10,005 bases of DNA from JAGLSB01 sp023135955. GTDB taxonomy: Bacteria; Bacteroidota; Bacteroidia; Bacteroidales; GCA-2748055. Below, piece by piece: positions 5,702 through 10,005 of the stretch. Made by a program: the position numbers and the translations under genes. The notes under the pieces are model-generated. The model ran no database searches. It was not told where the DNA came from and saw only the letters and a list, made by a program, of their open reading frames with translations. The stretch is from positions 1 to 10,005 of the forward strand of contig DAOVIO010000148.1 in NCBI GenBank assembly GCA_030673645.1, read 5' to 3'. The stretch's first letter is position 1. Every line of letters begins with the position of its first letter.

Positions 5702-7054
5702 CTATTCATTGTTGGTTATATTATGATATCCTAACAAAAGGTTGTTGGAATCAATAAATCGGGAAACATATGTTTTAGCCTTCTTTATTGAAGCCTGTAA
5801 ATTGTTACCATTAGCAAGGTTTGAACAAATTGCTGCTGATAATACACAACCAGTACCATGCTTATCTTTATTTACAATCCGTTTGCCATTAAAACTGGTG
5901 GTTGTACTTTGCTCAACCAAAACATCAATTACATTATCGCTTAAAGAATGTCCTCCCTTTACAAGCACTTTACAAATATTCTGGCTTGAAATAATAGATT
6001 GAATTTCATCTGCATTACTTGTTTCAAATATTGATTCACACTCAGGTATATTTGGTGTAATCAGGTAAATGTCTCTTAATAGTAGGTTGAGATCTTTTTT
6101 ATTTATTACTGTATGAAAATCAAAATTAGCTGAAGCTTTAAATATCGGATCCCAAATAATTTTTACTTCAGCATTTAACTCTTTTAGGAGATTAATAATT
6201 TCCCTTAATACCTTAAAATTTTCAATTAAGCCAATTTTTACAAATTTAGGCTGGTATTTATGGCATATACTTTCAATTTGTTTTTTTATCTGTTCAAAAC
6301 TCAGCCAATTAACACCTTGAAATGTACTCTCATTTTGAAAAGTAATTGCAGTAATAACTCCTAAACCTTGTACTTTGTGTTGCTCAAAAGTTTTTATATC
6401 AGAACTAATTCCAGCTCCTGAGCTTGGGTCGAAACCTGCAATGCTCAATGTAAAATTTCTAACATTTATAGATTCACTTATCCTTTTGTAAGCGCTTAAG
6501 GTATCTTTTGCCTGCCATATTGCTCCAAGTATTGCAATTCCGGAAAAACCTAGTTTATGGCATTTTATACTGGTACTCTCATCTATTCCACCCAAGGAAA
6601 TAATGTTTAATTCCGGATTATCAGATAAAAAAACAGATAGTTCAGATATCTTAAAATTTGATTTGTAGTTATCTTTTGAGATAGAATTAAAAACAGGACT
6701 CAAAAAAAAGTGGGTGCAGTAATCTTTATATGAAATTATTTCATCAAAAGAATGAGCTGAATAGCCAAAATACTTAAAATCTGATTTGTAAATAGAGGCC
6801 TCTTCAATTCTTTCTTTTCCAACTTGTATGCCCTTTAATTTAAACTCTTTAGCAAAATGGTAATGAGAATGCAAAACCAAATATTGGTGATATTCTTTTG
6901 GAATAGACGAAATATAATTGATCATATCAAAGTCGTTGAAGCCAGGCTTTCTAATATGGTATTGTTTCAAACCAGCTAAGAATAAAGAAACCACTTTTCT
7001 GATTTCAGAAGAGATTTTCTTAGGCGATGAAATAACAATTAATTTCGTATTCAT
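5702..7054 (-). CDS. thiD: TenI/ThiE-like domain fused to ThiD (HMP/HMP-P kinase)
   Basis: This is a two-domain cytoplasmic protein of 450 residues. Residues about 1-195 resemble ThiE/TenI: QYHIRKPGF in place of Q-x-R-x-K, GIQVGKER, GYSAHSFDE, FFLSPVFNSISK and IISLGGID. The last features look more like TenI, the thiazole tautomerase, than an active ThiE, because the pyrophosphate loop is degenerate. Residues about 197-445 are ThiD, which phosphorylates hydroxymethylpyrimidine and its monophosphate: it opens SIAGFDPSSGAGISSDIKTF, has IWDPIFK, LITPNIPE and VLVKGGH, and ends with the ATP/anion-hole motif KHGTGCVLSAAI. The start lies one base after the thiC stop and the stop lies two bases before thiE. 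Tautomerase activity of the N-terminal half is inferred; the kinase half is well supported. Confidence 0.9.
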   Translation of the reverse strand: MNTKLIVISSPKKISSEIRKVVSLFLAGLKQYHIRKPGFNDFDMINYISSIPKEYHQYLVLHSHYHFAKEFKLKGIQVGKERIEEASIYKSDFKYFGYSAHSFDEIISYKDYCTHFFLSPVFNSISKDNYKSNFKISELSVFLSDNPELNIISLGGIDESTSIKCHKLGFSGIAILGAIWQAKDTLSAYKRISESINVRNFTLSIAGFDPSSGAGISSDIKTFEQHKVQGLGVITAITFQNESTFQGVNWLSFEQIKKQIESICHKYQPKFVKIGLIENFKVLREIINLLKELNAEVKIIWDPIFKASANFDFHTVINKKDLNLLLRDIYLITPNIPECESIFETSNADEIQSIISSQNICKVLVKGGHSLSDNVIDVLVEQSTTTSFNGKRIVNKDKHGTGCVLSAAICSNLANGNNLQASIKKAKTYVSRFIDSNNLLLGYHNITNNE

Positions 7055-7055
7055 T

Positions 7056-8903
7056 CTATTGATAAATTTTGCTTCCCTTCATTCTAAATTCTTCGGCTTT
7101 GTCTTCCAGTTTCCTTTCTAGTTCTTCTTTCGAAATTTCCGGCTCTTTTCCGGCTAATTGACGAAGCTCTTGAGTTGTTTTCATTGAGCAAAAATGTTCT
7201 CCACACATAGAACAAAATGGAGTTGATTTGTAGTTTTCCCCTTTTAAGGTTTCATCATGAAACTCTAGTGCTTTTTCAGGATCTAGAGCCAGGTTAAATT
7301 GATCTTTCCAGCGGAATTCAAATCTGGCTTTTGACATGGCGTTATCGCGTACCTGTGCTCCCGGAAAACCTTTTGCTAAATCTGCTGCATGGGCAGCAAG
7401 CTTGTAGGTAACAACACCTTCCCGTACATCTTCTTTATTTGGTAAACCCAAATGTTCTTTAGGAGTAACATAGCAGAGCATGGCCGTACCGTACCATCCT
7501 ATTTGGGCCGCTCCAATAGCTGAGGTAATATGGTCATATCCGGGTGCAATATCAGTAACTAAGGGGCCTAAAGTGTAGAATGGTGCTTCCAGGCAGTCAT
7601 GTAACTGCTTATCCATATTTTCTTTTATTCTGTTCATGGGAACATGACCGGGACCTTCTATAATTACCTGAACACCTTTATTTCTAGCTATTTTAGTTAA
7701 TTCGCCAAGTGTTCGTAATTCTGCAAATTGTGCACGATCGTTTGCATCATATATTGACCCGGGGCGTAATCCATCACCCAATGAAATGCCAACATCGTAT
7801 TGAGATAGAATATCGCATATCTCAGAGAAATGAGTATACAAGAAGTTTTCTTTATGGAACATTAGCATCCATTTTGCCATAATAGAACCTCCCCGAGAAA
7901 CAATACCTGTTAACCTTTTTGAAGTCATAGGTACATATTGAAGCAATAAACCGGCATGAATGGTAAAGTAATCCACACCCTGTTCAGCTTGTTCGATTAA
8001 GGTGTCTTTATAAATTTCCCAGGTTAAATCTTCAACTTTGCCATATATTTTTTCCAGGGCCTGATACAGAGGTACCGTGCCAATAGGAACCGGAGAGTTT
8101 CGGAGAATCCATTCACGCGTTTCATGAATATTTTTCCCTGTAGATAAATCCATTACAGTATCAGCACCCCAACGGATTGCCCAAACAGATTTCTCCACTT
8201 CCTCTGCTATACTTGATGTGGTGGGTGAATTTCCAATGTTGGCATTAATCTTAACCAAAAAGTTGCGACCTATAATCATTGGCTCTGCCTCAGGATGGTT
8301 AATATTTGCAGGAATAATTGCTCTTCCTTCTGCAATTTCGTTTCGAACAAATTCAGGAGTGATAAACGATTTTGGTAATGATGCTCCAAAACTCTCACCC
8401 TTGTTATTATTTATATCTTCATTTAAAGAATGGATATTCTGATTTTCGCGTATTGCCACATATTCCATTTCTTTTGTAATAATGCCCTGTTTGGCATAGT
8501 GATATTGTGACACAATTCGACCTTTTTTTGCGCATAAAGGCTTGCTCAAATGGTTCTTAAGCCGAATTTTATCCAGGTTTTTGTCACTTAATCGTTTTTT
8601 ACCATAATCAGAAGTCATTTCATTTAACGGTTCAACATCTCCTCGTTCAAGAATCCATTGTTCCCTAATACGAGGTAAGCCTTCAGTGATATCTACTTTA
8701 TAGTTTGCATCGGTATATGGACCTGATGTGTCATAAACAGTAATGTTTGAATTTATGATTTCGTTACCATCAAAATCGTGGGTGTTTGAAAGTTCAATTT
8801 CTCGCATGGCAACTTTAATATCATGCATTTCACCTTTAATATAAACTTTCTTAGAGCCGGGAAAAGGTTTTTGAGTGATTATTTTATTTATATTTTCATT
8901 CAT
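7056..8903 (-). CDS. thiC: Phosphomethylpyrimidine synthase ThiC, radical SAM
   Basis: ThiC rearranges aminoimidazole ribotide (from purine synthesis) into hydroxymethylpyrimidine phosphate, using SAM and a [4Fe-4S] cluster. The 615-residue length is normal for the bacterial enzyme with its N-terminal domain. The N-terminus has PFPGSKKVYIKG and YDTSGPYTD. Central motifs include ARKGRIVSQ-like CAKKGRIVSQYHYAKQG, MIIGRNFLVKINANIGNS, VDYFTIHAG, SLGDGLRPGS and EGPGHVPMN. The cluster-binding cysteines are near the C-terminus as C564-SM-C567-GEHF-C572. It lies 59 bases downstream of thiS and one base upstream of the TenI-ThiD fusion. All catalytic landmarks are intact. Confidence 0.98.
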   Translation of the reverse strand: MNENINKIITQKPFPGSKKVYIKGEMHDIKVAMREIELSNTHDFDGNEIINSNITVYDTSGPYTDANYKVDITEGLPRIREQWILERGDVEPLNEMTSDYGKKRLSDKNLDKIRLKNHLSKPLCAKKGRIVSQYHYAKQGIITKEMEYVAIRENQNIHSLNEDINNNKGESFGASLPKSFITPEFVRNEIAEGRAIIPANINHPEAEPMIIGRNFLVKINANIGNSPTTSSIAEEVEKSVWAIRWGADTVMDLSTGKNIHETREWILRNSPVPIGTVPLYQALEKIYGKVEDLTWEIYKDTLIEQAEQGVDYFTIHAGLLLQYVPMTSKRLTGIVSRGGSIMAKWMLMFHKENFLYTHFSEICDILSQYDVGISLGDGLRPGSIYDANDRAQFAELRTLGELTKIARNKGVQVIIEGPGHVPMNRIKENMDKQLHDCLEAPFYTLGPLVTDIAPGYDHITSAIGAAQIGWYGTAMLCYVTPKEHLGLPNKEDVREGVVTYKLAAHAADLAKGFPGAQVRDNAMSKARFEFRWKDQFNLALDPEKALEFHDETLKGENYKSTPFCSMCGEHFCSMKTTQELRQLAGKEPEISKEELERKLEDKAEEFRMKGSKIYQ

Positions 8904-8962
8904 GTTTTTATGAGTCTTTGCACAATTTGTAATATCCTACTTTTTATTATAATCTACCTGGA

Positions 8963-9163
8963 TTAACCACCCTGTGTTGCTTTAATAAAAAGTACTTTAT
9001 CATTTGCGTTTAGGTTCTTTTCAGTCCATTCTGCTTTTGGAATAACAACATCATTTATTGCAATAGCCACCCCTTTGGAGTCATTCAGCATTGAATCAAC
9101 AAGTTCTTTAAGATTTGTTTTCTCATGGATTTCTTCAGACTTTCCATTTATTTCAATTTTCAT
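8963..9163 (-). CDS. thiS: Sulfur carrier protein ThiS
   Basis: ThiS is a small ubiquitin-fold protein whose C-terminal glycine is adenylated by ThiF and then thiocarboxylated, and which hands sulfur to ThiG. The 66-residue product starts MKIEINGK and ends KATQGG, the obligatory Gly-Gly terminus. The middle has the expected beta-grasp pattern with GVAIAINDVVIPKAEW. It is the first gene of the operon, so its 5' leader carries the TPP riboswitch; the start codon lies about 65 bases after the aptamer. No Shine-Dalgarno site is present, as is usual in Bacteroidota. Confidence 0.95.
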   Translation of the reverse strand: MKIEINGKSEEIHEKTNLKELVDSMLNDSKGVAIAINDVVIPKAEWTEKNLNANDKVLFIKATQGG

Positions 9164-9226
9164 AAATATGATTATTTATAATTAGTAATTGAAAACGAAA
9201 TGGAGGTTATAAAGAATGGATGGATT

Positions 9227-9304
9227 GAATTTCCTGCGTCAGCATTACCTGCATCAGGTTCAAAGGATATAATCTCAGCCAAAATCAGGCACTCCCATTA
9301 GTTT
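9227..9304 (-). promoter_or_regulatory. TPP riboswitch (THI element) controlling the thi operon
   Basis: On the minus strand the leader contains the conserved THI-box blocks in order: CTAATGGGAGTGCC, GGCTGAGATTATATCC, TTGAACCTGATGCAGG, then TAATGCTGACGCAGGAAA. These match the TPP aptamer (P2/P3 with GCTGAGA, P4/P5 with CCTGAT and the GCAGG closing strand). The aptamer begins only a few bases after the predicted transcription start and lies ahead of thiS, so it should lower expression of the whole operon when thiamine diphosphate is plentiful. The roughly 65 bases between aptamer and thiS contain no GC-rich hairpin with a T-run, so the mode of control (translation rather than termination) is uncertain. 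Confidence 0.95.
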
Positions 9305-9312
9305 TTCGGCAG

Positions 9313-9320
9313 CAAAGATA
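9313..9320 (-). promoter_or_regulatory. Bacteroidota-type -7 promoter box of the thi operon
   Basis: The minus strand reads TATCTTTG here, a perfect fit to the Bacteroidota -7 consensus TAnnTTTG. Transcription would begin about seven bases on, near 9306, right at the edge of the TPP aptamer. No clear TTG is visible at -33; instead there is a T-run (TTTTTTTT) around 9333-9340. Position directly upstream of the riboswitch makes the assignment likely. Confidence 0.7.
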
Positions 9321-9528
9321 GATATAAATTAAAAAAAAGTACATTATTATTTTTATATTGAGTTAATTTCTGAAAGGATATTGTTCTGCTCTTTGCTTGT
9401 ATGGTTCAATAAGTTCTAATGTCCTTATTGTAAGGACGACTGGTAAATGTGGAAATAATACCCGGGATTCGTTCTCCAACATTCATAAAAGGCAGAGACC
9501 CTCCTGTTTTCCTAAAAAGACACCCGAA
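9321..9528. other. Spacer without a convincing gene
   Basis: This stretch lies between the thi promoter and repeat copy 2. It holds a perfect hairpin GTCCTTA-TTG-TAAGGAC (9421-9437) with no following T-run on either strand. On the minus strand an open frame ends at 9406-9408 and is open back into the repeat; it reads protein-like (for example SLPFMNVGERIPGIISTF) but has at most 26 residues from its only ATG (9484-9486). It may be part of a longer version of the repeat or a decayed gene. Confidence 0.4.
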
Positions 9529-9708
9529 ATGAAGAACAATATGACCTTATTATCCTGATTGTAAACCACAATATCAAAAACGCCTCCTCCCTGAGTATCT
9601 AAAGCTCCCTACTAATATCGAAAGATTATTGACCGTGTGATATAGTTCAACCGGTACTTCATGCCTGGCCGTACCGGTCACATAAAGTCTTATTTATTGT
9701 GTGCCGTT
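9529..9708. repeat. Structured ~180-bp dispersed repeat, copy 2
   Basis: This is the counterpart of 1-185, in the same orientation, starting ATGAAGAACAATA and ending GTGCCGTT directly beside the stop codon of the HipA-like gene. The inverted repeats are ACCGGTAC (9650-9657) with GTACCGGT (9671-9678), perfect here, and ACTTCATG (9656-9663) with CATAAAGT (9681-9688), one mismatch here. A shorter hairpin, TGGCC-GTACC-GGTCA, keeps pairing in both copies although two of its bases differ (TGGTC/GGCCA in copy 1). The two copies thus vary in sequence but keep foldable arms. The pair encloses the whole thi operon, the intron, the lipoprotein and the DUF2971-like gene. Confidence 0.8.
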
Positions 9709-10005
9709 TTATTCTTTTAATCCTAATTGTATATATCTTCCTTCAAGGACCTCTTTATAAGCAGTTTTCATATCCGTAGATAAGAATGATTGATTAATCA
9801 AAACGAATGCTCTTGATTTATTCTTTATCATTCTATTAAAGGTTCCTTTGATCTGTTTAGGACTCAATCCCAATCCTATTCCCAATTGCTCAAAATGTTC
9901 TCGCTTCAACTTTTTTTTCTTTCCAACTAATGTCAATGCAACCTCTTCAGTATCTTCAGGGAACACAATTGCAACATTTAAAAGGTCATAAGCTGGAGAT
10001 AGTGC
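9709..10005 (-). CDS. HipA-type serine/threonine kinase, C-terminal part (cut by window edge)
   Basis: HipA-family kinases are toxins of HipBA-type toxin-antitoxin modules; the E. coli protein phosphorylates glutamyl-tRNA synthetase and promotes persistence. Only the last 98 residues are visible because the gene runs off the right edge. The visible part opens ALSPAYDLLN, the family's conserved 'L-x-P-A-Y-D' motif whose Asp is expected to bind magnesium in the active site. EEVALTLVGKKKKLKREHF then matches the common HipA 'ALtl.Gkk..l....f' segment, followed by a helical C-terminal tail ending YIQLGLKE. The catalytic Asp and the ATP-binding loop lie outside the window, as would any HipB antitoxin. 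The stop is directly followed by repeat copy 2. Confidence 0.8.
   Translation of the reverse strand, partial: ALSPAYDLLNVAIVFPEDTEEVALTLVGKKKKLKREHFEQLGIGLGLSPKQIKGTFNRMIKNKSRAFVLINQSFLSTDMKTAYKEVLEGRYIQLGLKE

Noticed and set aside
5742..6002. Plus-strand frames inside thi genes (also at 4272-4475, 4765-4998, 6918-7121 and 8218-8442)
   Set aside because: Each lies wholly or almost wholly antisense to a well-supported thi gene and shows no domain or independent start context.
9421..9437. Perfect 7-bp hairpin as a terminator between the HipA-like gene and the thi operon
   Set aside because: The stem is A/T-containing and neither strand has a T-run after it, so termination cannot be claimed.
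1..10005. CRISPR array, rRNA or tRNA genes, insertion-sequence transposase
   Set aside because: No regularly spaced short repeats, no rRNA- or tRNA-like folds and no transposase motifs were seen on either strand.

Overview
The window is AT-rich DNA from a member of the Bacteroidota. The clues are a TAnnTTTG-type promoter box, no Shine-Dalgarno sites ahead of the genes, a lipoprotein with the Bacteroidota surface-export signature, a FISUMP-domain protein, and a thiamine operon in an order common in this phylum. An anaerobic or low-oxygen lifestyle is likely, because the thiazole branch uses the radical-SAM tyrosine lyase ThiH and no ThiO is present. All convincing genes are on the minus strand, so the text reads from right to left.

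Right edge (9709-10005): the C-terminal end of a HipA-type serine/threonine kinase. Directly after its stop codon lies a structured repeat of about 180 bp (9529-9708). A second copy lies at the left edge (1-185), also directly after the end of a minus-strand gene and in the same orientation. Positions 9321-9528 hold no convincing gene.

Centre (2438-9320): a complete thiamine operon. A Bacteroidota-type promoter box (9313-9320) is followed at once by a TPP riboswitch (about 9227-9304), then thiS, thiC, a TenI/ThiE-like-ThiD fusion, thiE, thiG, thiH and thiF. ThiC makes the pyrimidine phosphate and the ThiD part phosphorylates it. ThiF, ThiS, ThiG and ThiH make the thiazole phosphate, the TenI-like part may aromatise it, and ThiE joins the two halves into thiamine phosphate. 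The ThiF protein is odd: it lacks the zinc cysteines and the cysteine that forms the acyl-disulfide with ThiS in the E. coli enzyme.

Left third (1-2437): between thiF and the next gene lies a short, internally deleted group II intron (about 1828-2340). It has a recognisable domain V, a small domain VI with a bulged A, and only a scrap of its reverse transcriptase gene. Next come a FISUMP-domain lipoprotein (1093-1767) and, overlapping it, a DUF2971-like gene broken or recoded by a one-base shift in an A6 run (186-1081).

The thiamine operon itself is well understood. The items worth a second look are the paired repeats with interlocked inverted repeats, the miniature intron, the cysteine-poor ThiF and the frameshifted DUF2971 gene.
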